From Schizochytrium sp. TIO01 (taxonomy: Eukaryota > Sar > Bigyra > Thraustochytrida > Thraustochytriidae), in NCBI GenBank assembly GCA_004764695.1, contig SMSO01000032.1, positions 3,064,501 through 3,128,500 on the forward strand: 64,000 nt of DNA. Reading direction: 5' to 3'. Below are positions 43,583 through 54,060 of this stretch, in pieces. Each line of letters opens with the position of its first letter. Position 1 is the first letter of the stretch. The notes beneath the pieces were generated by a model. The model was not told the DNA's origin. It searched no databases and worked only from the letters and a program-made list of their open reading frames with translations. A program made the translations under genes and the position numbers.

Positions 43583-43653
43583 TGCCTTCGCGCGGAATCG
43601 AACCACGGTCGTCACGGCCACAACGTGACGTTCTACCATTGAACTACGAAAGC
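43583..43653 (-). tRNA. tRNA-His (GUG)
   Basis: A 71-nt cloverleaf on the minus strand: acceptor GCTTTCG pairs with CGAAGGC (one T-G wobble), D stem GTTC/GAAC, anticodon stem TCACG/CGTGA with loop TTGTGGC giving anticodon GTG, a 4-nt variable loop, and T stem CGTGG/CCGCG around TTCGATT. The internal boxes A (TAGTTCAATGG) and B (GGTTCGATTCC) are intact. The discriminator is A and the base at -1 is A, so the G-1 identity element must be added after transcription, as in eukaryotic cytosol. No intron and no encoded CCA. Confidence 0.95.
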
Positions 43654-44042
43654 TATTTACCTGCGTTGATATATCAATGCACATGATAGTAAATATATAA
43701 AATATAACAACATTCATGTACAATTGGTGTTCCGATGTGGAATACCGAAAAATAAACTTTAAATAACTAAGTAGTACAAGGATTCTTACTCAATGCTTTT
43801 ATATCTTGAAGGGAAAGCAGTTTTGTTCCCTATCAAAGACCCTTACATGTCCAAATTTTCATATATTGATCAGACAAAAACGGAAAGAAGTTCAGAATTT
43901 TATTGGAATCTTCAAGGGAAGTTTAAAATGTATATATATATATATATATGCGTGATCTACCAAAACAAAATGTGTCGCGAGATAAAGCACAGATTCCAAC
44001 AACCCCATCATTAATTCAGCACACTTTATTACCTAAAAGATG
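43654..44042. other. spacer between tRNA-His and the kinase gene
   Basis: AT-rich, with a (TA)n run at about 43929-43949. It should contain the kinase 3' UTR. Nothing else recognised. Confidence 0.45.
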
Positions 44043-46334
44043 CTAAAAGACATCAAACGCATGCCCCATTTCATCCGAGGTTGGCTGGAAAAGCTTGTGG
44101 CATTCACGAGAGTTTGTAAATGCTTCTACATCAAAATATGAGGTATCTGATGCTGACTTGATCTGTGGTGTCCAGGGGGGGGTAATTTCTAAAAGTCGAA
44201 GACGCGTAAAGTCAATGTCCTCGAAAAATGCCTTCGCCGGCTCATTACCTTCTTTCAAATGAATTAGTTGAATGCGCGTGTTTGGATTTGCATCCCATAA
44301 ACGTAGGAACATTGCACGTACATGTGTGAGTTGCTCTGGGGTTTCATTTGCAAACGCACGTTGCAAAAGACGCCAGTCAACGCTTCTAGGCCCATTGATA
44401 ATTCTCTTAAATACGGTCATTTGGTTTCCTTGACCTGATGGATCAGCAAATGGTGAAAACTGAGTTAGCATCTCAAACATAAGCACGCCGAGCGCCCAGC
44501 AGTCCACGGCCTGATCATGACCCTTGCGCATGACTGCTTCAGGCGCAAGATAGTCAGGTGTGCCACACAAGGTGTTGGTAAAGGTGCCCGGACCAAGCTG
44601 TTTGGCAAAGCCGAAGTCAATAATTTTGACATAACCTTCGCTGGATATAATCAAGTTCTCCAGTTTGAGATCACGATAAGCAATATGTTTCCTATGTAGA
44701 TATGACAGACCTTCCAAGATGCAAGCAGCATAGAATTTAACACTTCGTGGAGAGAGTCCACCTTTGCTATCTACAACTTGGGAGAAGAGCTCTCCACCTT
44801 GGACAAGCTCAAGGAGCATGTAGATATGGTTTGGAGTTTGGAATGTGCGAATAAGAGAGAGAATGAAAGGGTGCGAGGATTTTTCGAGAATCGCCCGCTC
44901 ATTTTTCACATGCATGATCTGGTTGCGCTCTGCGAGATCCTGCTTATTCATAGTCTTGAGTGCAAATGCAATAGAGTCGCTCCCCTTTATTGTTGCAAGG
45001 CGCACGACTGAGAAAGCTCCTTCCCCAATTACATGCTGGACTTTAAGAGCAGGAAGGCCATACAATCTCGACGCAAGGTCGTTGCGTTCATTACGGAACA
45101 TAGCCTCATGGTTATCTTGTTTGCGGAGCTCAGATTTGGAGGTAATACGGCTATATACTGATTTACTACCGCTGACAATTTGCACAAAGGCGCTTCGGGT
45201 CAGTGTAAAGCATACAGTTCTTTCCAAGGCAAAGACAGTTGCGCTACGAGGTTCGTTGCTAATGAGTGCCATCTCACCAAACCATTGACCTTTGCCCAAA
45301 GTAGCAACTTTTTCCTGGGTTGGACCAGGCAATGGAGGGGGTAATGGGAGATTACGGCTCGTGCCTGCCGACGTTACCTCAGAATCATCGTCGGAGGAAC
45401 TTTCCTCGTCGTCGCTCTCCTCTAAGTCTCCAGATGGCACTATTTCGCTGAGGCGGGCTGAGCTTAAAGGGGTCGAGGATATTTTTTCGCTAACCCTCGC
45501 AGCGAGTTTATAGAGTGCATCCAAATCGTCTTGAGGGACCGGTACTTCTATCTCGCCTGGTGCTATTAGATCATCATTCACACTTACCGGGGCTGTGGCC
45601 GCAACGGTTACATAGACATCCACACATCCATCAGCAATGACATAAAATCGGTCGTTGACGCCTGTGATGAGACATTCACCTTCACTACAAATTGAGGTTC
45701 CAGCATCAAAAACCTCCTCTTGCATTGTTGAAGCTAGTCGTCGCAGTTTGGCTTCCTCAAATTTCTCGAATTCGGGGATCCCAGACAGAATTTTCGCGCG
45801 CTTTTCGAGTTTCTCTGCCATAAATGTACCTTCCAATTCCCGAAGGACAGAACGCGTGAGGCACCAAATACGTGTGCCACTCTGGTGTGCTGTCACCGTA
45901 GCCGCGCGCGGCGAGTCATAAAGAACTGCCAGCTCACCAAAGACTCTGCCGCAACCAAGTGTATCAATTGTGTTTGGACCAGAAGAAGAATTAGTCACAT
46001 GAAGTTCACCACACTCTACTATATACATACTGTCCCCGATATCACCCTCCTGAACGATGGTCTCACCTGGCTGAGGGTTTAACAGAAACATTCGTTGTGC
46101 TACACGCTGGATCTTGCTGGCTTCTGTGCCTGCGAACAGGAAGTGTTTCAGTAGAACGGACTCAAGGCCATCCCATTGGGGTGTGGTAGAGGGTTTTAAC
46201 TTGGCATGCGGACTTGTTGGATGCCGGCCTTGATTTAACTGTGACTCCTGTGTAAATTTGTAGTGGTCCACAGTGTTGTTCGAGCCATTTCCTACATTGT
46301 GATCTTGTGAAGGACTCATCTTCGTTTGAGCCAT
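44043..46334 (-). CDS. cyclic-nucleotide-dependent protein kinase, PKG-like architecture
   Basis: A 763-residue Ser/Thr kinase. Two cyclic-nucleotide-binding domains precede an AGC kinase domain in one chain. CNB-A (about 60-168) has the phosphate-binding cassette FGELAVLYDSPRAATV (132-147); CNB-B (about 183-385) has FGEMALISNEPRSATV (352-367) and an acidic/Pro-rich insertion of about 95 residues (244-338). The kinase runs from GEGAFSVVRLA (437 onward) with Lys460, YRDLKLEN (Asp555), DFG (Asp573) and GTPDYLAPE, and ends with an AGC tail PPWTPQIKSASDTSYFD. Architecture is that of cGMP-dependent kinases, but the residue after PR in the cassettes is Ala and Ser, as in PKA regulatory subunits for Ala, where PKG has Thr. 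The effector may therefore be cAMP or another nucleotide. No N-terminal leucine zipper is obvious. ATG at 46332-46334. Confidence 0.92.
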   Translation of the reverse strand: MAQTKMSPSQDHNVGNGSNNTVDHYKFTQESQLNQGRHPTSPHAKLKPSTTPQWDGLESVLLKHFLFAGTEASKIQRVAQRMFLLNPQPGETIVQEGDIGDSMYIVECGELHVTNSSSGPNTIDTLGCGRVFGELAVLYDSPRAATVTAHQSGTRIWCLTRSVLRELEGTFMAEKLEKRAKILSGIPEFEKFEEAKLRRLASTMQEEVFDAGTSICSEGECLITGVNDRFYVIADGCVDVYVTVAATAPVSVNDDLIAPGEIEVPVPQDDLDALYKLAARVSEKISSTPLSSARLSEIVPSGDLEESDDEESSSDDDSEVTSAGTSRNLPLPPPLPGPTQEKVATLGKGQWFGEMALISNEPRSATVFALERTVCFTLTRSAFVQIVSGSKSVYSRITSKSELRKQDNHEAMFRNERNDLASRLYGLPALKVQHVIGEGAFSVVRLATIKGSDSIAFALKTMNKQDLAERNQIMHVKNERAILEKSSHPFILSLIRTFQTPNHIYMLLELVQGGELFSQVVDSKGGLSPRSVKFYAACILEGLSYLHRKHIAYRDLKLENLIISSEGYVKIIDFGFAKQLGPGTFTNTLCGTPDYLAPEAVMRKGHDQAVDCWALGVLMFEMLTQFSPFADPSGQGNQMTVFKRIINGPRSVDWRLLQRAFANETPEQLTHVRAMFLRLWDANPNTRIQLIHLKEGNEPAKAFFEDIDFTRLRLLEITPPWTPQIKSASDTSYFDVEAFTNSRECHKLFQPTSDEMGHAFDVF

Positions 46335-48170
46335 AATTTTCTCTTAAGGTTGCAGGGCACAAGCTCGTTAGAAGTTGTAAAAGCCTTGTGCAATCCTCTT
46401 TATCTCTATCCGGTCTGTTCACGTTAATGAAGATTCAATTAATTGTACAGCGACCTGTTGCGTTGCCTCAAGTTTGCTAAGTGGTCTTCTTGCTGCGTTT
46501 CCTGATCAACTTCGTAACTTTACCACTTCTTCTTCGGAGTCGAACGCCACTTATATAACGGAGAGTGCACGTACACAACAAGTCTGGGTGGCCCTTCTTT
46601 CTGACTGGCCCTTCTTCCTGGCTGGGTCGTTAGAATTTGCGGAGAGCGTGTACCACGCACAATCACCGCAGAGGAGCGATATAGCCTGGGTAACCTTTCC
46701 TGAGAAAATTAAACAACTAAAGATAGTCCGACAAACAGACAGAAAGAAAGAAGGAAGAGAAAGAAAGGAAGAAAGAAAGGAAGGAAGGAAGAAAGAAAGA
46801 AGGGAAAGGAGCAAGGGAAGAACCTACGTTCAACAATCACAGCTGATGTGAGAAATTCAAACCCGTCTTGCCTCCAGTCTAGATAGAACAACAGTGACCT
46901 CAAAGAGATTGCAGCTCAACTTATAGCTATAGACTTGCTAGAAGCCAAGGAGTGTAAGGCTTGGAAGGACACCGGCGGTCAGACGACGGTGTTCTTATCC
47001 TGCTTTACACGGTCTGCGATGCGTCGTTCTATGTGAGATGGCCAGAACTGTTGTTGTGAGAGATGGGTAATGTGCTTGAATCAGATGGAGCAATTTAAGA
47101 CGTGCTCAAACACTGCTATTGGTACAGAAAGAAAAGCGAGGTGATGAAGCGGAGAGCTAGTGTGGAGCAAGAGCTTCGTTCTACCTTGCCGCAGATCCTC
47201 AAACTGAATGGAGTCCTCAAACAAGTCGTTAAGCTGCTGTCTTTGCGATCAAGTGTTTGTAGTTTTGCTTGGGTAAGGCTTTCTTCCCTATTCTATTCTT
47301 TTTTATTGAAAACTTATTGCCACTGAAAGTTCAAAGGAGAGAAATAAAAGTGATAAAAGCCCTTTTGGCTTAAATTTCTTTCCGAGACAATTATGAAAAT
47401 GATGATCACAAGTACTCCGTGCAGTGCATTGCTTTCATATATTTCAATTAAAAAGTATCTACTTAGTAGCTAGGTATTCTGAAAGGGTAAGTGAAAATGG
47501 ATCAATCTAGGACAAAACAATGCAAGAGAAAAATATGAAGTCCCACGCAGGCTCTCTGTTTTTATTTATTTATAAAATCCAACTAATGTAGTAGCTAGGA
47601 AGGTACTAGTGCCCATAAGACCTTCATCATGAACCCCTTCCCCCAAAGCGCCAAAAGGAAATAAGAAGGAAATGGTTTTATTTAGTCTATCGAAAACAAG
47701 TCTCACTTATCAACTATTATTCCTCGTAATTTCACATCCGCAAAAACCCAAATTAAAGAGTTTCACTGATTAGAATAAATCCAGTGTACCTCAGAGAATG
47801 ACGCAAAGCTAGTTCATGTTAGCTGAGGAATCCCAAAGTGGGCGGACCGGTTACGTTGTTAGCATCGTGTGGAGTCTATTTTTTATCATCGGATGGGTAG
47901 TTAGTTGCATGAAAATTAGAATGTCTGATAATAGCTAGGGTCTAATTCATTGCAAAATTCATTATTATTTCGTTTCTCTTTGCTTTGCTTTTTTCAAATT
48001 CATTTCCGTCTTCCTAGAAGCAAAGGAAAATGAACGTAGGAGGAATTAGCTTCGTTACTGTGGCAGGCGGATTGCATGACCAATACATGGGGTTAACACT
48101 GGAGTGCCATCAAGTTGGTATAAAGGATGCAGGTTCTTGGAAATATAGTGTATTGCCATGTTCTATCGTG
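46335..48170. other. spacer upstream of the kinase gene
   Basis: 1.8 kb with a long purine tract at 46739-46820. A short GC-richer frame around 47102-47275 ends in GG|GTAAGG, but no partner exon or family resemblance is found. The remainder is AT-rich. Confidence 0.35.
46739..46820. repeat. GAAA/GGAA purine microsatellite
   Basis: About 80 bp of nearly pure purine (GAAA, GGAA, GAGA units), 400 bp upstream of the kinase start. Confidence 0.85.
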
Positions 48171-48389
48171 TCATCGTGACTCGTTAGAGAGTCTCGAAAC
48201 GGAAAGAAAGAGCAGAGTCAATAGCAGCGCGGCAACCAAATTTATTAAACGGCTTTCACAGGATATGTACAGTATAGAAAAATAAAATAAAATGAGAAAT
48301 ATCATATTTATATTTAAATAAAGAAGAAAGAAAAAAAGAAGAAGAAAAGAGGATTCTTCAGAACAAGAAATCAAAACTGTAGTTGAGTG

Positions 48390-48779
48390 TTCATCCACTC
48401 ATCGGATATTTGGAAGCTACTGTCCAACTTGCCTTAGCTATGTTGTTCTGCTTATGATATACGGTAAATGTGAGGTGTGCCGCGGCGCAAGGGCCTGCAG
48501 AGCTAACAGGACACCAGCTAAACACTGACGTTGGTCTCTCAATAAACCCAGGCTTGTTATTTTGAAGGCGAAGGAGCATGCAGGACTTTCTGTTGCATTC
48601 CATCCACCAGGCCATAAATTTACATACGGATACTGGTTTGAGAGGGCGTCAGCGGCGCGGATGTATCGCCTTGAAATGCACGTATCTTGACTGTGAATGT
48701 TTTCAATCCTGATCCTTGGGGAGCACCACAACACCCCGCCACTGTGGATGCATGGACAATGTGTTTTAGCTAAGATCAT
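48390..48779 (-). pseudogene. possible retroelement RNase H relic
   Basis: A minus-strand stretch of elevated GC reads RIENIHSQDTCISRRYIRAA and then ADALSNQYPYVNLW. ADALS next to aromatic and charged residues resembles the end of RNase H domains in retrotransposons (ADALSR). A neighbouring frame carries the downstream conserved-looking peptide, which would imply a frameshift. There is no RT domain nearby. The assignment is weak. Confidence 0.2.
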
Positions 48780-50837
48780 GGGTAACTAACTATATAATAC
48801 GAATTTTAAAATTGAAAAAACAAACTTATCCTAGCTGAAGAACTGACAGGAGTTCTAAAAGTCAAGCTCAATGACGCCTATTCTTTAATTAAATTAAAAA
48901 GAAAAATTACTAATAAATAATGTTTTCCAGGCGTATATTAAAATATTATTTATAAAGTAGTACCTACCCAGTTTCATTAGTTAGAGTAACTGATTCAAAC
49001 ATAAATAGATAATCCTTCTAACCAAATTAGTGATTGCTTTGGCTTGAGTTTATAACCCAGTACCTCTGTGAGAGTGTTCTCAAATTGTAATCATCAGTTT
49101 TGATTAACACGACTATACTCTCTTCAGGCTTTGTGAGGTAAAATGATTTTATTGGGGTTTTGCTGTTGTGGTACGAGCACATTGCAGAGAAAACACGGTC
49201 AATTTACGCTGGGGTATGGCCAACCATGATAGTATACAGTCACTAGTATACAGTAACTACATGCATGGAGGTTAAAAACAAACCAGAGAATAGGATAAAG
49301 GTTAACAGTGGCGAAGAAGGTTTTGCTGGCGTGAAAAACTTCATCCCTCATGATTGGTAAAAGTGAAGTTACTGTTTTACTGAATTAGAAAGGAGACTCA
49401 TCAATTGTCCAAGGATATATATATATATATATGTTGTTCTATGGGCACGTTCGAGGAGTCCAGGAAAATTTTCGACATATTTCCCTAGCTAGTTTTGGAA
49501 TCCATTTTGCTTAATAAAACTTTTCTAAGTATAACAGAATAAATACTAGGATGGTAAGAAGATTTTCTCAAATCTATATATGCTAAATACCAGGTAAATG
49601 AATGAGGTGGTCTAGAAGCTTTTTGTTGGCAAAGCAAAGCGGAGGATAAGGTTCAACTCTCCACTCTGTATAACCGTTTTCACGAATAGGGTTCCACTGT
49701 AACCAACAGTCCGTTCTTGTTTTTCTTTTGAAAAAATCCGTTACGAACTGGTCAGGTCATATTCCCCCCAAAAGGAGAAGACTCGAAGATGTTGTAGATA
49801 TATTTATTGACATAACAAAGAAAGTTAAATCAAACGCGTTCATATATCATGGTCTAGCTCTCAGTATGGAGTTGCAATAGAATCATAAAGCAACAAAATG
49901 CTTGTCTCTTCATAAACAAGTTTTGATGATCATTTCTATGTCCAACCTGAAATCAATCAAATTAATAACTAGGTTGCTCGCTGCAATACCATCGTTGAGT
50001 TGGAAAAAACTTCAATTGAATATTCTCTTCGAGTCTTTAGTAATGACGTCAATCCCTGATAAAATCGTGCTTGGACAGAGTTCTTCGTTGTTCACGACCC
50101 CTTCTTATACAAAGGCATTATCATACAAACTCTGTGAAATAGCGGAAATCTTGCGATAAAAATATAAATCATGACATGGTGTTCACATCTTGTCACCCCT
50201 CATCCCATTTGGGAAAACATCTTGAAGTATAAACAGAACAAGACTGGTGGATTCCAAAGGTCAAGGTTGGCTACTTGCTAGCTTTTGTTTTAAAATTCTG
50301 GATATGTAAAAGAACTTAACAAAAGTGAAGTGCCAGTGCGCTTTGCGATCCTATATCTTCACTTTGCAGTGCTTAGCGTTCGTTATATTAGGTCTAACTC
50401 TATTCACTCTCACTGTAGAAACTTGAGCCTTTAACAAGCTAAATTTCGATTATAAAACAACCAGGGATGCGCTGTGTTTTGCTGCGATTTACATCCTGTA
50501 AGACATATATACTAGGCTAAGGATTCTGGTCACGGTCATTCAGCGCGGGTACTTCAAATAAAAAATCTGTGTTCAGACCTTGATGCGAACAAATGAGTGA
50601 AAAACGACAACCTTATAAGAGGTGACAATTACTCCGCTTAGTGTAAGCTTTGAATAGGGGTGTTAACACCTCATCAAACCGGCATAACTTGACAATTTTC
50701 GTGTACAGGCATTCTTCTTTTTTCAAAACAGAACATGATGCAAAATATGGGCAGAGCATTCTAAGCTCCGGCGAAACCTCGCTTTCAACACAGCTCGACG
50801 TGACTTTATTTCCATCCAAGGAAATGCCATTGTCACT
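48780..50837. other. AT-rich spacer between kinase region and carrier gene
   Basis: Contains one dispersed short repeat (49021-49080) and a (TA)n run near 49416-49432. Short frames look like background. It includes the 3' UTR of the carrier gene at its right end. Confidence 0.4.
49021..49080 (+). repeat. dispersed short repeat (DSR), copy 6
   Basis: ACCAAATTAGTGATTGCTTT and GGCTTGAGTTTATAACCC at the start, TACCTCTGTGAGAGTG at the end. The middle is shorter than in other copies. Confidence 0.55.
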
Positions 50838-51749
50838 CTAGTTCAAATCAGTCGTGGATGAGTGTTTCATGGCCCTCTTAGTTAGTTCGTACGTGCAAAA
50901 TGTAATCGCTGAAGAAGGCATAACACGTAACAAGTTAGGAATCATACCACGATATAACGCGTAGGTGCCTTGAGATTGAACAATACGGGTGAATGTGTTA
51001 AATGTACTCGTATATGTAGATTTGTGTTGCTGCATGCGACTTTTCACGACTTGATAAGGGTACGTCACAATTGAAGCAACTGATTTTGACGCAGCCCCCA
51101 ATAACATATAATCGATGCCTGAGAGCTTGCGGTCACCCATGCAGTGTTTGAGTTCTTCGTAAACCATAAACTGGAAACCTCCATTGGAGACAAGAATCAA
51201 GGCAGGGATAATTCCTCTATAGAGTCCCATGACACCTTCTTCCCGAACAATCGTGGTAAAAGCATGGGTAAATCCACGATAATATTCATTTCCAGGAGTT
51301 TGCAACTCTAATCGTGTCTTGACAAGCCAAACGGGGTTGGTAAATAGCGTGGTCAAAGATCCAGCTAACGCACTAGTACCAAGGTACTGCCACGGGCTAA
51401 GTCGCTCCCCAGGTGCAAGGGATTGGCTTGCTAGGCCCTTGAATTGTTCATAAAAGTAAAAGTAAAACCCCCATGAGGCACTTGATCCCACAACTGCAGG
51501 CACCAAGCCTCGGTAGAGGCCTCGAAAACCATCTTCATGTTGAATCTGCCGTGTTGTTAAAATTGTGCTTTCTACAGCGCGGGTGGCCCCCCTTAGACGT
51601 GCTTGCAGGCGTTCTTTGAAAGTGCCACGTTGACTTGTTTCGTCAACCTGAAAGCGAGTCTTGATCAAGTCTAAAGGATGTAAAGCGACAGTTGTAGCAA
51701 ACCCTGCAAAGAGACCACTTGTAAAGGCAATTGTACCGTCCCCCCCCAT
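50838..51749 (-). CDS. mitochondrial carrier, SLC25A32/Flx1-like (folate/FAD type)
   Basis: A 303-residue inner-membrane carrier with three ~100-residue repeats. The repeat signatures are PLDLIKTRFQV, PVWLVKTRLEL and PYQVVKSRMQQ. The Trp in the second signature (NPVWLVKTRL), the GLYRGIIPALILVSNGGFQF block and APNLLRV-like PNLLRVMPSSAITFCTYE in repeat three are typical of the SLC25A32/Flx1 branch that moves folate or FAD into mitochondria; pyrimidine nucleotide carriers are the nearest alternative. ATG at 51747-51749 sits in a run of eight G and the protein starts directly at the first transmembrane helix, as usual for this family. Confidence 0.9.
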   Translation of the reverse strand: MGGDGTIAFTSGLFAGFATTVALHPLDLIKTRFQVDETSQRGTFKERLQARLRGATRAVESTILTTRQIQHEDGFRGLYRGLVPAVVGSSASWGFYFYFYEQFKGLASQSLAPGERLSPWQYLGTSALAGSLTTLFTNPVWLVKTRLELQTPGNEYYRGFTHAFTTIVREEGVMGLYRGIIPALILVSNGGFQFMVYEELKHCMGDRKLSGIDYMLLGAASKSVASIVTYPYQVVKSRMQQHKSTYTSTFNTFTRIVQSQGTYALYRGMIPNLLRVMPSSAITFCTYELTKRAMKHSSTTDLN

Positions 51750-52587
51750 TTTGTATTTTCGTATGGACTCTTTTGTTCTCGTAGGACCTCACCTGATGGA
51801 CAGAGAGAGATGTCTTACTCGTGGGATGCCTATTTGAGACAAGTTCCAGGGTCAGTAAAGCAGAGTATAGGGTGCGAAGGCTGTTTTCTTGATGCCTCTA
51901 AAGAGTAACACTGCTACGCAGTTTCCACGGTCCAGGTGCAGCAAAAGAGGTATTGCTGAAAGGACTTTGCTCACGAGATGTCGCTCAAAGCTTGATGTGC
52001 TCTGCTTCACAACCTTCACTTATCTGCTTGGTTGTGGTGACTGAAGTTTGCAGAAGTGTTCGACTACTAGTTTATGACATAGCTAAAATTCGTAGTAATG
52101 CCTTCAAAGCAAGAAGCAAACTTATGTTGAAGAGATTTTGAAAAGGCAAGTGTTCTGCATTGGTGGGCTTCTCCTCTTCTACTAGTCTTCCCGTTACCCT
52201 TGTTTCTGCCCAGCATTGTCTCCATTCTTTTGCAAACACAGGCCTTCTAACCCACCCGTTGGTGTCAAACTCGGATGTAATCAATATATTTTATTTTCAG
52301 GTGCCGGGGTGAATTAGTGCTTCAGAAACCCTCCAACGAGTGTTCTCTTCACGTGCAATGCAAGGCAAAAATTTCTACTTGTGCAAATATTATAATTTTC
52401 CCACCTCTTTTCGTGACACATCGAGTACTAAACAATAAGTTCTCTTCAGGCCTCAGATGGCAGGGTGTCTAATGTGGAGTTCGAAGCACTACGTGGTGTT
52501 ACAATGATGTTGATAAAATCTCCCCCAAATCAGGTTTTCGAGAACACATGAGAGCTTACCTTCAAGTATATTTGTCGTAATGTCAAC

Positions 52588-52773
52588 TACTACTAGTAGG
52601 TAGCGAGAGTGGTAAAAGACAAGGACCTAGATTCCAAAATTATCGATGGTACCAGGCACGTCACAAGGATAGGAGATAAACGCAAAAAGTCATGAGCGAT
52701 TGTTTTGACTTGAGTTTTTCCTAAACTAAAAGAGTTTAACCTGTTTCCTCTGGCTCGTGAGAATGAAGTTAGG
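52588..52773 (+). repeat. dispersed short repeat (DSR), copy 7 and a half copy
   Basis: Half copy at 52588-52622 ends TAGCGAGAGTGGTAAAAG. The full copy at 52696-52773 starts GCGATTGTTTTGACTTGAGT, has AAAGAGTTTAACCTG in the middle and ends CCTCTGGCTCGTGAGAATGA. Confidence 0.6.
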
Positions 52774-52989
52774 TAAACCAAATTGCTTCAACTGTGTCTT
52801 TTGCTACCCGAGGCAAAGAATTGATAAGAGTTATGCCGTCAACAGGATGCATTTTCAAGTTTTAACGCACATAGAAAAAGGGAAAAAGCGGAGGAAAGAA
52901 AAGGAAAAGGAGGACCATCAAGGTAAGCTTTGAGAATCTGTAGCCTGGTATTTCCTTGAAGTCTTTCTATTGTCCTTTTCATCTAGACC

Positions 52990-53117
52990 AAAAAAAGAAA
53001 AGAAAAGAAAAGAAAAGCTTACCTCGGCACTCTCATCAGTTAAAGGCTGTTCCTACAAATCCTTCTTACTGCAAAATAAGAACTTGATTGAGTTAAAGAA
53101 AAGAAAAGAAAAGAAAA
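52990..53117. repeat. two AAAAG microsatellite tracts
   Basis: Tracts at 52990-53018 and 53094-53117 flank about 75 bp of ordinary sequence. Confidence 0.85.
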
Positions 53118-54060
53118 ATAGGTTCTCCGCCGTGCTATGAAGTTTTCTTTAGCACTTGAACTACCAGTAAGAGAAGACTACTACGTATGTTGTGATTATT
53201 ACCTTAGGCCTAATAATAGCATATGAAAAATAATACTCAATAAAAAAAGAAAAAAGAAAAAAAAAAGAGCTTTTTGATGCTCTAATCTACTGCGCTTGGA
53301 GGTTGGTAATGAATGAATGGAAAATATTCTTCGGATGGGTATAAGGTCGGTAGCTCTAAATTATTAGTGTAGCATACCATCTTAGGGATTTATGACCTCT
53401 TTTGTAAAGTTTTTTACAACAGGCCTCTCTGACTAATCTTTCGGTGACATACCTATGTAGTCAGAAAGCTACTGGATAATAGTATGGTGTTACCTACCTC
53501 CAAGGAAAATAAATAAATAAAAATAAATAAAGGGGAACTGCATCAGAACGTTCTACGGTCCGTTGAAGTTAAAATAATGTAATATATATTCAGGGTGACT
53601 AGCTCAGCTATCATCATAATTTACTTGCTGGGCCCTAACACAGCATATTTCAAGTTAGGTTTAAAACAGTCCACATGCACAATTTGGACGATTTAAGAAG
53701 TAAATTCAGGAAATAAGAGGAGGGGTCCCAGACAAAAAGGTGATTTCCATCCTTTACAAGTGCTATTGTGAGTTGTTACTTATTCTATTTATTATCGTCA
53801 CGTCACAACATTAATAATATGAAAGTCATTAGGTGCACGCTGACCTATCTAGCTTAGTACCTAGGTAGCTAACAAGGTACAACAAACAAGTCGAGCCTAG
53901 GTACCTGAGTTGGGCAGCAGCAGCAGAGGTTTGGAGAAGTTTTGAAGATAGTCCTTTATAAATTTACTGTCTCAGACAGGCTGCAAGACCTATCTGGGTG
54001 CCAGAGGCCTTTTCTGACCTAAGGCTGTTCTCTTCATCTTAGTTGTCCGTGTGTGAGACT

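Larger units (their letters stand above)
51750..54060. other. 2.3-kb divergent spacer
   Basis: Holds a full dispersed short repeat (52696-52773), a partial one (52588-52622), two AAAAG microsatellite tracts (52990-53018, 53094-53117) and an A/G-rich stretch near 53240-53270. No gene is seen. Confidence 0.4.

Noticed and set aside
46474-46851. 125-codon frame upstream of the kinase
   Set aside because: Its second half is the translation of a GAAA/GGAA microsatellite and it lacks family resemblance.
47102-47275. Possible exon ending at a GTAAGG donor
   Set aside because: A stop lies directly upstream, no acceptor or partner exon was found and the peptide resembles nothing known.
54043-54060. 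Earlier TTG start of the 1,033-residue protein
   Set aside because: Non-ATG, and an ATG six codons later gives the same protein.
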